Shown piece after piece: positions 7,892 to 18,636 of a stretch of 64,000 nt of DNA. Source of the stretch: Nocardioides sp. LHD-245. GTDB taxonomy: Bacteria > Actinomycetota > Actinomycetes > Propionibacteriales > Nocardioidaceae. Position 1 is the first letter of the stretch. Every line of letters starts with the position of its first letter. The notes beneath the pieces were generated by a model. That model saw only the letters and a list, made by a program, of their open reading frames with translations. It did no database searches and was not told the DNA's origin. Position numbers and translations under genes: made by a program. Location of the stretch: positions 119,157 through 183,156 of the forward strand of contig NZ_JAVFWN010000016.1 in NCBI RefSeq assembly GCF_030929495.1, read 5' to 3'.

Positions 7892-10239
7892 TCAGCCGGT
7901 GGCCCGGGAGCCGGTGGCCCGGGCGGCCAGGTCGTGGACCGCCTGGGGGCGGATCGGGACCGAGGTGATCGCGCCCGGGCGCTGCAGGGCGTCGTCGACG
8001 GCGGAGGCGATCGCGGCGGCGACGGCCGTCACGCCGCCCTCCCCGGCGCCCTTCACCCCGAGCGGGTTGATCGGGCTCGGGGCGTCCTCGGTGATCAGGA
8101 TCTCGATCGGCGGCACCTCGTGCGCCGTGGGGATCAGGTAGTCCATGAAGGTGGTGCACAGCGGTGTGCCGTCGTCGGCGTAGAGGAACTCCTCGTAGAG
8201 CGCACCGCCCAGGCCCTGGGCGACACCGCCGGCGATCTGTCCCTCGACCAGCGTCGGGTTGAGCGCCCGGCCCACGTCGTACCCGACGAGGTAGCGCTCG
8301 ACCACCGTCTGACCCGTGCCGCGGTCGAGCCGGACGACAGCCGCGTGCAGCCCGTAGGGATAGGTCATGTGGTCGGAGCGGAACCACCCGTCGGCGTCGA
8401 GACCCGGGTCCTCCTTGATCTCGACCGCGCAGACCGGCTCGAGCAGGCGGGCGATCTCGGCGAGCGAGAGGCCCCTGCCCGGATCGGCCACCAGCCGCAC
8501 GGCGCCATCCGCCAGCTCGAGCTCCTCGACGCTGACCTTCAGCTCGTGCGCGGCGACCCGCACCGCCTTGTCCCGCAGCGCCGCCGCCGCGTTCGCGACG
8601 GCCGAGCCGGCCATCACCGAGAGCCGCGTGGCGAAGGCGCCGCGCCCGTAGCCGAACCGGTCGGTGCGCCCCCGCACGACCCGGATCTCGTCGTGCGGGA
8701 TGCCGAGCGTCTCGGCGGCGACCTGGGCGAGCACGGTGTCGACGCCCTGACCGACCGAGGACGCGCCGCAGGTGACGCTCACCCGGCCCCGGGTGTCGAC
8801 CGAGATCCGGGCGCCCTCGACGGGGCCGATCCCGCTCTTCTCCACGAAGTAGCCGAACCCGAAGCCGACCGCCTCGCCCGCCGCGCGCCGGGCGGCGACC
8901 TCGGCGCGGATGCCGGGGAAGTCGTAGCCCTCGCTCATCTTGTCCAGCAGCAGCCGGTAGTCGCCGGAGTCGTGGACCATCGAGGTGCCCATGGCCTGGA
9001 TCGGCCGCTCGTAGGGCATGTCCTCGACCGCGATGAAGTTGCGGCGCCGGACCTGCTCGCGGCCCAGGCCGAGCTCGGCGGCGATCTTGTCGACCAGCCG
9101 CTCGCGGGCGAAGGTGCCCTCGTACCGTCCCGGGGACCGATAGGTCCCGTGCGGTGTCTTGTGGGTGAGCCGCACGTGCGCCTCCACCCGGAAGTTCGGG
9201 ATCACGTACGGGCCCGGGAGCATCGAGGAGGTCAGCGACCCGACCGTCGCCCCGTGGGTGCGGACGTAGGCGCCCTGGTCCAGGGTGAAGGTGGCGTCGA
9301 GGGCCCGGATGAACCCGTCCTCCTCGACGAGCGCCCGCAGCCGATGGTGCTGGCCGCGCGAGTGGTTGGTCGCGAGCAGGTGCTCCTGGCGGTCCTCGAT
9401 CCACTTCACCGGTGCCCGCAGCCGCATCGCGGCCAGGGCCACCAGGACGTCCTCCGGATAGAGCTCGCCGCGCGGGCCGAAGCCACCGCCCACGTGGGTC
9501 TCGCGGACCACCACCTGGGAGGGCGCGAGGCCGGTCACGTCGGCGATGGCGTCCCGGTTCCAGAACGGCACCTTGGCGGCTCCGTCGATGACCAGCTCCT
9601 GATCGGCCTCGACATAGTGGGCGACCAGACCGCGGCACTCCATCGGCACGCCGGTGTGGCGGCCGATGACCGCGTCCAGCTCGATGATCCGCCCGGCCCC
9701 GGTGGCGAAGGCGGCCTCGACGTCGCCGTACTCGGTCACGAAGCGGGTGGCCTCGGAGTCCTGCTCCGGCAGCGGGGTGCCGAGCCCGGCGGCCCAGGTG
9801 GCCTGCTCGGCGTCGACCCAGGCCACGGGGTCCGCGTCCGGGTCGATGTGCGCCGGCAGCTGGTCGATCTCCACCACCACCCGCTCCGCGGCGTCCTCGG
9901 CGAGATAGGCCGACGTCGCGAAGACCACCGCGACCGGCTCGCCGACGTAGCGGACGACACCGCGGGCCAGTACCGGCTGGCGGTAGGGGAGCAGCTCCTC
10001 GCGCGGCGTGAGCCGGAACCCGATCGCCGGCAGGTCGGCGACGTCGTCGTAGGTCCACGCGGCGACGACCCCGTCGAGCCGGAGCGCGTCGGCGACGTCG
10101 ACCGCGCGGACCCGGCCGTGTGCCACCGGCGAGCGCACGACCCGCATGTGCAGCTCGCCCGCGTGATAGGTGTCGGCCGCGTAGCGGCCGGCTCCACGCA
10201 GGAGGACGGGATCCTCGAGCCGGAGCGCCCGGGCCCCGA

Positions 10240-10243
<4 letters not shown>
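7892..10243 (-). CDS. Molybdenum hydroxylase large (molybdopterin-binding) subunit, copy B
   Basis: 783 residues from ATG 10243, which overlaps the 2Fe-2S subunit stop (ATGA). It belongs to the xanthine dehydrogenase/aldehyde oxidase large-subunit family: an N-terminal a/b-hammerhead domain ('RLEDPVLLRGAGRYAADT'), then the molybdopterin domains with 'VGGGFGPRGELYPED' and a C-terminal 'GVKGAGEGGVT' segment carrying the presumed catalytic glutamate. The substrate-loop region reads 'GTYRSPGRYEG', not the 'AYRCSFR' of form I CO dehydrogenase, so this is a hydroxylase of an organic ring or aldehyde. It is the second large subunit in the operon; the other differs throughout, so this is not a recent duplication. 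Confidence 0.93.
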
Positions 10244-10715
<472 letters not shown>

Positions 10716-10719
<4 letters not shown>

Positions 10720-13127
10720 GAGGCGGTCTCTCTGTCGGTCTTGTCGGCGGCCTGCGCGGCCTGTGCTGATCGGATGGCCGTGCGGAGGCGGTGGGGAGTG
10801 GCGGGGATGTGGTCGACGGCGATGCCGAGGTGGCCCAACGCGTCCGAGACGGCGTTCGCGATCGCCGCCGGCGCTCCGATGGTGCCGCCCTCGCCGACAC
10901 CCTTGGCACCGGTCACCGACTGCGGTGACGTGGTCTCGAGGTGGGCGATCTCGATGTCCGGGACCTCGTGCAGGGTCGGCGGCAGGTAGTCCATCAGCGA
11001 CGTGGTGACCAGCACCCCGCGGTCGTCGTAGATCAGCTCCTCGAAGAGGGCGTTGGCGATCCCCTGGACGACCCCGCCCTGGATCTGGCCGTCGACGATG
11101 GCCGGGTTGACCAGCCGGCCCGCGTCCTCGGCGACCAGGAATCTCGTGACGGCGACGGCGCCGGTCGCGGGATCCACCTCGACCTCCGCGACGTGGCAGG
11201 CATTGGCGAACGTGCCCGACGGATCGTAGGTCGCCGTCGCCTCGAGCGCCGGCTCGCCCTTGTCGGGGATCAGGTGGGAGGAGTGGTAGGTGTCGCGGGC
11301 GAGCACGAAGAGCGGCACCGACTCGCCGGTCTCCCGGTGGCGGGCCTCGCCGTCGCTCAGGTCGATGTCGCCGGGCAGGCCGCCGAGGCGACTGCTGGCC
11401 AGGGTCCGCAGCCGGCCCGCCAGCTCCCTGGCGGCGAGCATCGAGGCGCCGCCGGCCAGCACCATGGCCCGGCTGGCGAAGCTGCCCCAGCCGTACGGCG
11501 TCGCGTCGGTGTCGGAGTGGATCACCCGGACCTCGCCGGGAGACACCCCCAGCTCGTCGCTGATCACCTGGGCCAGGGCGGTGCGCAGCCCCTGCCCGTG
11601 CGGGGATGCGCCGATCCGAACGGTGACGCCGGCGGAGCTGTCCATGGCCAGCACGACCCGCTCGAAGCCCGGGGTGATCACGTCCGCGACCGCGCTCGGC
11701 TTGAGCTCGAAGGGCGCCGAGCGGGCGGCGAAGGCGGGCGTGCCGTAGCCGGTGCGCTCGGCGAAGGAGGAGAACCCGATGCCCAGCAGCCGCCCCTCGC
11801 CCCGCGCGGCCCGCTGGCGCCGGCGGAAGTCGGCGACGTCGGCCATCTCGGCGGCGACCGCCAGGGTCTGGCGGTGCGAGGCGTTGTCGAGCACCAGGCC
11901 GCTGGGGATCCGGTGCGGGAACTCGTGCACCAGATTGCGCATCCGCAGGTCGACGGGGTCGATGTCGAGCTGCCGGGCGGCCACGTCCATCAGTCGCTCC
12001 ATGGCGAGCACCTGCACCGGGCGTGAGACGCCGCGGTACGGGGCGATCGGGCACTTGTTGCTGAGCACCGCGCGGGAGCGGACGGAGTACTCGCGTACCG
12101 CGTAGGGGCCGGTGAGCTCGGCCATCGCCATCAGCGGCTCGACGCCGTAGGTGACCGGGTAGCAGCTGTAGGCGCCGACGTCGCAGCGCAGGTCGGCCCG
12201 CACGGCCAGCAGGTCGCCGTCCTCGGTGAAGGCGCCCTCGACGTCGTAGACCTGCTCGCGGCTGTGCCAGGCCGCCATGAAGTTCTCCTCGCGCGTCTCG
12301 ATCCACGCGATGTTGCGACGCAGTCGACGGGCGGCGTGGACGACCATGACGTCCTCGCGCGCGAGCGCCATCTTGGCGCCGAACCCGCCGCCGACGTCGG
12401 GAGCGATCACCCGCAGGTCGTCCTCCCGGATGCCGAGGACGTCGGCCAGGCCGGTCCGGATCACGTGCGGCATCTGCGTGGTGACGTGCAGCGTGGTGCG
12501 TCCCGTCGCCGGGTCGTAGGCCGCGTGGCTGGCCCGGGCCTCGAGCGGCATCGCGCTCTGCCGGGCCGACCCCACCTGGACGCTGACCCGGTGCGCCGCG
12601 GCGGCGAAGACCTCGTCGAAGCCCGGGGTGTGGATCCGCCCGTCGACCACCGTGTTGGGGTCGCCGGGGAAGTCGACGTCGTGCACCAGTCGCGCCTGGT
12701 CGGCGGTGGCGTCGGCGACGCTGAGCACCGCCGGCAGCGGCTCGATCTCGACGACCACCCGCTCCAGCGCGTCCTCCGCCTCGGCCTCGGTCTCGGCCAG
12801 CACCATGGCCACCGGCTCGCCGACGAACCGGACCACGTCACGAGCCAGGATCGGCTGGCTCGTGGTGACGAAGTCCGGGCGCGCGAGGGACGCGACGATC
12901 TCACCCACGCCGTCCAGGTCCGCTGCGGTGTAGATCCGCACGCCCGGCGGAGCGGTGATCCCCACGATCCGCCCCGCGGCGATCGAGCTGCGGACGAACT
13001 TGGCGTACCAGCAGCGGTCCTGGGACGCGACGTCGGCGACGTAGCGCCCGTGGCCGCGCAGGATCGAGGGATCCTCGACCCGGGGCAGGCTCCGCCCGGT
13101 CCAGCTCGGCGGCTCGACGGCTGTCAT
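10716..13127 (-). CDS. Molybdenum hydroxylase large (molybdopterin-binding) subunit, copy A
   Basis: 803 residues from ATG 13127 (MTAVEPPSW), overlapping the FAD-subunit stop (ATGA). Features are 'RVEDPSILRGHGRYVAD' at the start, 'DVGGGFGAKMALAREDV' in the molybdopterin-binding core, 'APYRGVSRPVQ' in the substrate loop and 'GAKGVGEGGTIGAP' near the end with the catalytic glutamate. The loop resembles the 'AYRGAGR' of form II enzymes more than form I CO dehydrogenase, which argues for hydroxylation of a heterocycle or aldehyde. Gene order FAD-large A-2Fe-2S-large B is unusual because it holds two catalytic subunits. Confidence 0.94.
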
Positions 13128-13981
13128 CTCACCGCTCCGGCGAGCGCACGCGGCAGGAGTGCTCGGACGAGGTCGCGCCGGTACTCGCCGTCGCCATGGC
13201 TGTCCGAGGGCGGGTCCACCTCGTCGGCGGCCGCCTCGGCGGCGTCGCGCAGCAGGCGCGGACTCCACTCCTGGCCGAGCAGGACCTGCTCGGCCGCCGC
13301 GCTGCGGAAGGGCACCTCGCTGACCCCGCCCAGGCAGACGCGAGCGTCCCGGACCACGCCGTCGACGACCTGGACGGCCCCGGTCGCCGCGACGATCGCG
13401 AAGTCGCCGGCCCGCCGCGCGAACTCGGCGATCCCCGTGCGGTAACTGTCGTCGAGGGCGGGCAGCGACACCTCGGTGAGGATCTCGTCCGGCTCCATGG
13501 CGGTGGTGAAGATCGACCAGAAGAAGTCCGAGGCCGGGATGGTCCGGGTGCCGCGGGCCTGGCTGCGCACCGTCATCTCGGCGTCGAGCAGCCCGGCGAC
13601 CAGGCACCACTCGGACGCCGCGTCGCAGTGCGCGATCGATCCGCCGAAGGTGCCGCGGGTGCGGATCGGCAGGTGTCCGACGTGGGCGGCGCCCGTGCGC
13701 AGCAGGCTGCCCAGTGGGGTGGACATCGAGAGGTTCTGCAACGCGAGGTGCCGGGTCCGGGCGCGGATCACGACGCGGTCCCCGACCGACTCGACGCCCT
13801 CCAGCAGCGGGATCCGGTTGATGTCGATCAGTCGCTCGGGGCGGGCCAACCGGAAGTTCATCATCGGGACCAGGCTCTGCCCGCCGGCGAGGACCTTGCT
13901 CTCGTCCGGGTCCTTGGCCAGCTCCACGAGAGCCTCCTCCAGACTCGCCGGACGCACGTACTCGAAGTTTGCGGGCTTCAC
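13124..13981 (-). CDS. Molybdenum hydroxylase medium (FAD-binding) subunit
   Basis: 285 residues from a GTG (VKPANFEYV) that overlaps the nitrilase-family gene stop (GTGA). Both FAD-binding signatures of the family are present: 'LAGGQSLVPMMNFRLARP' (about residues 32-49) and 'GTFGGSIAHCDAASE' (about 110-124), followed by the C-terminal CO-dehydrogenase flavoprotein domain ('FARRAGDFAIVAATGAV'). It passes electrons from the 2Fe-2S subunit to quinone, NAD+ or oxygen. The lack of the extra flavin/4Fe-4S insertion found in 4-hydroxybenzoyl-CoA reductase points to an ordinary aerobic hydroxylase. Confidence 0.94.
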   Translation of the reverse strand: MKPANFEYVRPASLEEALVELAKDPDESKVLAGGQSLVPMMNFRLARPERLIDINRIPLLEGVESVGDRVVIRARTRHLALQNLSMSTPLGSLLRTGAAHVGHLPIRTRGTFGGSIAHCDAASEWCLVAGLLDAEMTVRSQARGTRTIPASDFFWSIFTTAMEPDEILTEVSLPALDDSYRTGIAEFARRAGDFAIVAATGAVQVVDGVVRDARVCLGGVSEVPFRSAAAEQVLLGQEWSPRLLRDAAEAAADEVDPPSDSHGDGEYRRDLVRALLPRALAGAVR

Positions 13982-14859
13982 CAGGTCTCCCCTCGGTACT
14001 GCACGGCGTACACATCGGTACGGCGATCCTCCCTGGGTCGGATCGTCGCACTCCGCACCCGGGCCGCGCGGACGGCCGCCAGGTCCACCCGCACCACCGC
14101 CGCGTCGGCACCGGTGCGCGACAACGGTCCGGCCAGCAGCTCGCCGTAGGCGTCGACCGCGACCGAGCCGCCGAGGGTGGCCGGACCACCGGCGCCCGCC
14201 CCGGCCACCTGGGAGACCGCGACGACGGCGACCTGGTCGAGGTTCGCCTGCGCGATCACCGACTCCGCGTGCCGCGTGGCACCCACGGTCGGCACCCGCG
14301 CGTCGTACCCACCGACCCAGGCGGCCGGCGCCAGCACGATCTCGGCGCCGCGCAGGGACATCGCGCGGAGCACCTCGACGAAGCGCAGGTCGTAGCAGAT
14401 GCAGACCCCGAGGACTCCGTACCGGGTCGGGGCGATCGGGAGACCGCGGTCGCCCGGGGTGTAGGCCTCCAGCTCGCGGTCGAACAGGTGCAGCTTGCGG
14501 TAGTGCAGCACCGGACCGTCGCCGTCGACCACCACCACGGTGTTGAACAGCTCCGTGTCCTGCCGACCGGATCCGGCGGACTCGCAGAAGCCGTAGGCGA
14601 CCATGCCGCCGGTCCGCCCCGCGAGGGTGGAGAACGCGGCCGTGGTCGGCCCGTCGAGTGGCTCCGCGACCTCCCGCGCCCGGCCGGGATCGACCACGTA
14701 GCCGCCGATGGCCAGCTCCGGCAGCACCACGAGATCGGCGCCTGCGGCGAAGGCCGACTCGGCACGCCGCAGGCACAGATCGCGGTTCTGCTCGGGGCGA
14801 CCGGGGACGACCTCGACCTGCTCGAGCGCGATCACGACGCTGTCGGAAACGGAGGTCAT
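13978..14859 (-). CDS. Nitrilase-superfamily carbon-nitrogen hydrolase
   Basis: 293 residues from ATG 14859, overlapping the bicupin stop (ATGA). The catalytic triad of the superfamily is complete: Glu in 'VVLPELAIGGYV', Lys in 'YRKLHLFDRE' and Cys in 'GVCICYDLRFVE'. Family members hydrolyse amides, N-carbamoyl compounds or nitriles to acid and ammonia. Sitting between the bicupin and the hydroxylase subunits, it is likely to release nitrogen from a pathway intermediate such as an amide or ureido acid. Family firm, substrate inferred. Confidence 0.92.
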   Translation of the reverse strand: MTSVSDSVVIALEQVEVVPGRPEQNRDLCLRRAESAFAAGADLVVLPELAIGGYVVDPGRAREVAEPLDGPTTAAFSTLAGRTGGMVAYGFCESAGSGRQDTELFNTVVVVDGDGPVLHYRKLHLFDRELEAYTPGDRGLPIAPTRYGVLGVCICYDLRFVEVLRAMSLRGAEIVLAPAAWVGGYDARVPTVGATRHAESVIAQANLDQVAVVAVSQVAGAGAGGPATLGGSVAVDAYGELLAGPLSRTGADAAVVRVDLAAVRAARVRSATIRPREDRRTDVYAVQYRGETW

Positions 14860-15674
14860 CGACCGATCTTCTCCATGATGTCCGCGACGTCGACCCCGGC
14901 CGCGCGCAGCATGTCGGTGTCGGCCGGGCACGGGCCACCGACGCTGACCACCCGCTCGCCGCGGTCGGCGGCGACGGCGTGCCAGGTGCCGATCTCGATG
15001 TGCACGGTGTCGCCGGGACCGATCGGGAAGCGCTCGCCCGTGCTGACGTTCTCGGCCGTGCCGCGGCCCTCGAGGATGTGGATGGTGTCCTCGGACTCGG
15101 CGTGCACGTGCTCCTTGTTCCGCTCGCCCGGCTCGAGGACGACGTAGTTCATGTTGGCGTCCACCGCGCCGGCTCCCAGCCACACGACGAGCCGGGCGTC
15201 ACGGGAGATGAAGGGAACCATCAGGCCCGGGCGGTCGCGGTGGTACAGCGAGAGCCCCGACTCCTCGAGGTACGGCGCCGCGGCGGCGCCGAGCGCGGGG
15301 TCGACCGGGCACGGCCCACCGATGAGCACCGCCCCCTGGTCGGCCTCGATCGTGTAGGTGGCGCCGGCATGCAGGTGGATCATCGATCCCGGGCCGAGCC
15401 GGTGGCTGTCCCGCCGGTGGCGCAGCAGCTCGGTCACGACCGGCGTGCCCTCGACCACGTAGTAGACGGCCTCGCCGTCGTGACGCAGCGGCACCGTCGT
15501 CCCGGTGGGGTCGATCCGCACGTGGTGCATGCTCCGGCGCTGCGCACCCGAGGCCGGCCCGACCATCTCGCGGAAGGTCCCGCCCCGTACGAGCCCGAGG
15601 TCGGGGCCCCACTGCTCGGGAGAGATCACGCGAAGGCCGGCCACGGCGGGCGCCGGGGAGTGGGTCTCAGTCAC
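14856..15674 (-). CDS. Bicupin protein, first gene of the molybdenum hydroxylase operon
   Basis: 272 residues from GTG 15674 (VTETHSPAP), which has AAGG at a usable spacing; an ATG 13 codons upstream is in frame but lacks one. Two cupin domains are visible. The second has a full metal set, 'EHVHAESEDTIHILEGRG' then 'GDTVHIEIGTWHAV', giving His, His, Glu, His. The first is degenerate. Relatives include (S)-ureidoglycine aminohydrolase, quercetinase-like dioxygenases and simple binding proteins. Two short 'GGPCP' segments, one after each cupin, betray an internal duplication. It begins the ten-gene unit and has a candidate operator 35-49 bp upstream. Confidence 0.86.
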   Translation of the reverse strand: MTETHSPAPAVAGLRVISPEQWGPDLGLVRGGTFREMVGPASGAQRRSMHHVRIDPTGTTVPLRHDGEAVYYVVEGTPVVTELLRHRRDSHRLGPGSMIHLHAGATYTIEADQGAVLIGGPCPVDPALGAAAAPYLEESGLSLYHRDRPGLMVPFISRDARLVVWLGAGAVDANMNYVVLEPGERNKEHVHAESEDTIHILEGRGTAENVSTGERFPIGPGDTVHIEIGTWHAVAADRGERVVSVGGPCPADTDMLRAAGVDVADIMEKIGR

Positions 15675-15708
15675 GGTGGTATCTACCTTCAATAGTGTCG
15701 TACTTGAT

Positions 15709-15723
15709 TTCAATCATACTGTA
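15709..15723. promoter_or_regulatory. Candidate operator of the bicupin/Mo-hydroxylase operon (TTCA-N7-TGTA)
   Basis: TTCA, seven bases, TGTA: seven of eight positions match the TTCA-N7-TGAA repeat found upstream of the regulator and permease genes. It lies 35-49 bp upstream of the bicupin GTG in an AT-rich stretch unlike the surroundings. The overlapping TGATT-N2-AATCA repeat is a second possible element. No experimental support. Confidence 0.45.
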
Positions 15724-15810
15724 CTCGCTCGACGCGAGTTCCGCCCGTCCGCCGCCGGAAAGGGGTCGCGTGGACGCCGGCAGCCCCCGGCCGCCGGCGT
15801 CCACGCCGGA

Positions 15811-16641
15811 TCACACCGCGTGGTGCCGCCAGCGCACGATGCGCGCCTCGAGGAGCTCCACCAGCCAGTAGAGGATGAGACCGAAGATCATCAGGGCGAC
15901 GATCACCGCGAAGCCGGCAGCGACGTTGAGCTGGAAGTTGAGGGACTTGATCAGCACGCCCATGCCCCGGGAGGCGCCGACGAACTCGGCGACGATCGCA
16001 CCGATCAGCGCCAGGGTGATCGCGTTCTTGATGCCGGCGAAGATGAGGGGGAGGGAGGACGGCAGGGTGAGCTTGACGTACTCCTCCCAGCGACTGGCGC
16101 CCAGCGAGCGCATCAGCGTCCGCGCGGCGGGGTCGACACCGCTCATGCCGACCATCACGTTCAGCAGGACCGGGAAGAAGCAGATGGTCGCCGCCATCAC
16201 GATCTTGGAGGTGAGGCCGAAGCCGAACCAGGTGAGGAAGAGCGGCGCGAGCGCGACGCGCGGGGTGATCTGGAAGCCCACCACCAGGGGATAGAAGGCG
16301 GTGCGGGCCCAGCCGAACATCCCGAGCAGCGTGCCCAGCACCCAGGCCAGGACCACGCCGATGCCGAAGCCGGCCAGCGTCTCGGCCAGCGTGACCCAGG
16401 TGGCGTCCCAGAAGTACTGCTCGTCGAGCATCCCGAACAGCTCCACGGCGACGTCGCTGGGCGCGGGCACGATGATCTCGTTGACCAGGCCGCCGCGGGC
16501 GGCGGCCTCCCAGATGCCGACGGAGATGGCCAGGACCAGGGCCGGGAGGCCGACGGCGCCGGCGGCCCGGCGGCGGCGGTTGCGCGCCTTCGTGGTGGCG
16601 GTGCGCACGGACCGGGCCGGGGTGGCGGTGGTGGTCGTCAT
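15811..16641 (-). CDS. ABC transporter permease (taurine/nitrate/pyrimidine-precursor type)
   Basis: 276 residues from ATG 16641. A basic N-terminus precedes six predicted membrane helices. The EAA-loop motif that contacts the ATPase reads 'RSLGASRWEEYVKLTLPSSLP'-like (EAA---G---------I-LP form). This is the BPD_transp_1 family of SsuC/TauC/ThiX permeases. It is the last gene of the importer operon (binding protein, ATPase, permease), 14 bp after the ATPase. Substrates of this family are sulphonates, nitrate, thiamine precursors or aromatic and nitrogen compounds; context favours the last. Confidence 0.92.
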   Translation of the reverse strand: MTTTTATPARSVRTATTKARNRRRRAAGAVGLPALVLAISVGIWEAAARGGLVNEIIVPAPSDVAVELFGMLDEQYFWDATWVTLAETLAGFGIGVVLAWVLGTLLGMFGWARTAFYPLVVGFQITPRVALAPLFLTWFGFGLTSKIVMAATICFFPVLLNVMVGMSGVDPAARTLMRSLGASRWEEYVKLTLPSSLPLIFAGIKNAITLALIGAIVAEFVGASRGMGVLIKSLNFQLNVAAGFAVIVALMIFGLILYWLVELLEARIVRWRHHAV

Positions 16642-16655
16642 GGTGTCCCCTCGTC

Positions 16656-17450
16656 TCAGATGTACTCGGCGATGGCGGCGCGGACCCGGCCCTCGAGCGC
16701 CACCGTCTCGGCGGCGCCGACCAGACCCCGCGTGCGGGGACGGGGAAGCGGGACGTCGATGACGTCGATGACCTCGCCCGGCCGGGGGCGCATGCACACG
16801 ATCCGATCGGAGAGGAAGACCGCCTCGGCGATGTTGTGGGTGACGAACAAGGTGGTGCGCCCGAGACGGTCGTGCATGCTCGCCAGCTCGACGTTGAGGC
16901 GCTCGCGGGTGAACTCGTCGAGCGCCGAGAAGGGCTCGTCCATGAGCAGCAGCGGCGGGTCGGTGACCAGAGCGCGGACCAGACTCACCCGCTGGCGCAT
17001 ACCGCCGGAGAGCTCCCACACGTTCTTCTTCGCGAACTCGGTCAGGTGGGTGAGCTCGAGCAGGTCCTCGGCACGGCGACGCGCGGCGACGGGGTCCAGG
17101 CGGAGGATTTCCACGGGCAGCATCACGTTGTCGATCACGCTGCGCCAGGGGAAGAGCACCGGGGACTGGAGCATGATCGCCAGGTCGGGCCGTCCCGCGG
17201 CAGCGGGCGTGCCCCGCACCTCGATCACGCCCTCGGTCGGCTCCAGCAGTCCCGCGACCATGTGCAGGAGGGTCGACTTCCCGCAGCCGCTGGGCCCGAG
17301 GAACGAGACGAACTCTCCCGGCGCGATGTCGAGATCGACGTCGACCAGCGCCTGCACCTGGCCACCGTCAGCGGTGTCGTAGAGCTTGTTGACCCCGCGG
17401 ACACTGATCCCCTGCTCGGTGTCCTGCGCGAGGGTGGCCGCCGCGCTCAC
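16656..17450 (-). CDS. ABC transporter ATP-binding protein (SsuB/TauB type)
   Basis: 264 residues from a GTG overlapping the binding-protein stop (GTGA). All ATPase motifs are present: Walker A 'GPSGCGKST', Q-loop in 'IMLQSPVLFPW', signature 'LSGGMRQR', Walker B 'LLLMDEPFSALD' and switch histidine 'FVTHNIAEA'. It energises the permease encoded next. The 'PW' after the Q-loop is typical of the nitrate/sulphonate/taurine importer group. Confidence 0.95.
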   Translation of the reverse strand: MSAAATLAQDTEQGISVRGVNKLYDTADGGQVQALVDVDLDIAPGEFVSFLGPSGCGKSTLLHMVAGLLEPTEGVIEVRGTPAAAGRPDLAIMLQSPVLFPWRSVIDNVMLPVEILRLDPVAARRRAEDLLELTHLTEFAKKNVWELSGGMRQRVSLVRALVTDPPLLLMDEPFSALDEFTRERLNVELASMHDRLGRTTLFVTHNIAEAVFLSDRIVCMRPRPGEVIDVIDVPLPRPRTRGLVGAAETVALEGRVRAAIAEYI

Positions 17451-18514
17451 GGGGCCGCCCGGAGCTCGGCGACGTCGAAGTCGGAGTAGTCGGCCACGAA
17501 GTCCGCGACCGTCTCGCCGCCACCGAGCCTCTCCCCGTCGAGGTCGCCACTGACCGCGCCGGAGTCCTTGAGAACCTGGATGGTGGTCTCCCAGGCTTCG
17601 ACGGGAACCGCGCCGAAGGGCTCGTCGCCCTCGGCCGTCACGCCGGACAGCGCGATCGTGTCCTTGGTGTACTGCGCGGCGAAGTCCATGTCCTCGCACT
17701 CCTGGGGCACCTGCGCGCAGGCGAGGTCGGTGGCCTCCTCGGGATGGGCCGCGGCGTAGATCGCGCCCTTCGCCCAGGCCCGGGCCAGACCCACCAGCTG
17801 CCCGCGGGTCTCCTCGTCCGCCAGGTGCTCGGCGGTCGTGATCAGACAGTCGCCCGGAATCGCGTTGTACTCCGACGGGGTGATGTCGCGGGTGACCAGG
17901 CGTCCGTCGGCACTGAGGGTGGAGATGTCGGGGTAGCTGCCGGCGTACGCGTCGACCTGGCCGTCGAGGATCGCGTTCAGCGAGGCCGGACCGGCGTCGC
18001 CGATCGGCTGCACGGTGACGTCGCGATCGCGCTCGAGTCCGGCGTCCGCGAGGGAGGCGTTGACGATCGGCTCCTCGCCGCCTCCGGCCTCGGCGATGCC
18101 CAGGGTCTTGCCCTTCAGGTCCGCGACCGTGGTGATGTCGGAGTCCTCGGGCACCACGATGCGGAAGATGTTCTGCGGCGGGTTGCACATCAGGGCCCGG
18201 ACCTCGTCGTTCTTCGAGTACGCCACCACCGTGTCCGGCGCACCGGCCCACCCGACGGCGGTGTTGCCCGAGAGGAGCTGCTGGGTGACGAAGCCCGAGC
18301 CGTTCGTCTCCTCCAGGTCCAGGCTGATTCCCTCGTCCGCCAAGAAGCCCTTCTCCTCCGCCACCAGCAGGGGCAGCCAGTAGATGGACTTCTTGTACGA
18401 CAGCATGACCAGGAGGTCGCCGTCGTCGTTCGTCGCCGACCCCTCGCTGCCGCACGCGGTCAGGATCAACGAGGCGGCTGCGGCTGTCGCGGCCAAGGTT
18501 CGCCAGGATTTCAT
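17447..18514 (-). CDS. ABC transporter substrate-binding lipoprotein (NMT1/THI5-like)
   Basis: 355 residues from ATG 18514 (MKSWRT), with AAGGAG upstream; an in-frame ATG 13 codons earlier is less likely. The signal peptide ends in a lipobox ('LILTACGS'), so it is lipid-anchored outside the membrane. The mature part has the periplasmic-binding fold with 'YWLPLLVAEEKGFLADEGI' and 'DLKGKTLGIAEAGG', both typical of the NMT1/THI5-like group that binds pyrimidine precursors, sulphonates, nitrate or riboflavin. Located next to the Mo-hydroxylase cluster and upstream of its regulator gene, it probably brings in the pathway's substrate. Confidence 0.92.
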   Translation of the reverse strand: MKSWRTLAATAAAASLILTACGSEGSATNDDGDLLVMLSYKKSIYWLPLLVAEEKGFLADEGISLDLEETNGSGFVTQQLLSGNTAVGWAGAPDTVVAYSKNDEVRALMCNPPQNIFRIVVPEDSDITTVADLKGKTLGIAEAGGGEEPIVNASLADAGLERDRDVTVQPIGDAGPASLNAILDGQVDAYAGSYPDISTLSADGRLVTRDITPSEYNAIPGDCLITTAEHLADEETRGQLVGLARAWAKGAIYAAAHPEEATDLACAQVPQECEDMDFAAQYTKDTIALSGVTAEGDEPFGAVPVEAWETTIQVLKDSGAVSGDLDGERLGGGETVADFVADYSDFDVAELRAAP

Positions 18515-18550
18515 CGGGGGCTCCTTGAGGGTTTCGGGAGCCCCAGCGTG

Positions 18551-18591
18551 CACTGTGATTGAAACAGTGTCAACGAGATTGAACTAGTTCA
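18551..18591. promoter_or_regulatory. Palindrome cluster upstream of the ABC importer operon
   Basis: Three overlapping symmetric elements lie 37-77 bp upstream of the binding-protein start. These are CACTGT-N7-ACAGTG (18551-18569), GTCA-N7-TGAA (18569-18583, seven of eight to the proposed operator) and the perfect 12-bp palindrome TGAACTAGTTCA (18580-18591). The stretch is clearly richer in A+T than flanking DNA. It probably holds the promoter and operators for 18514-15811. Confidence 0.5.
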
Positions 18592-18636
18592 TCGAGTCTT
18601 CATGCGGTTGAAACACCCACCCGCTCGACCGGTGGA

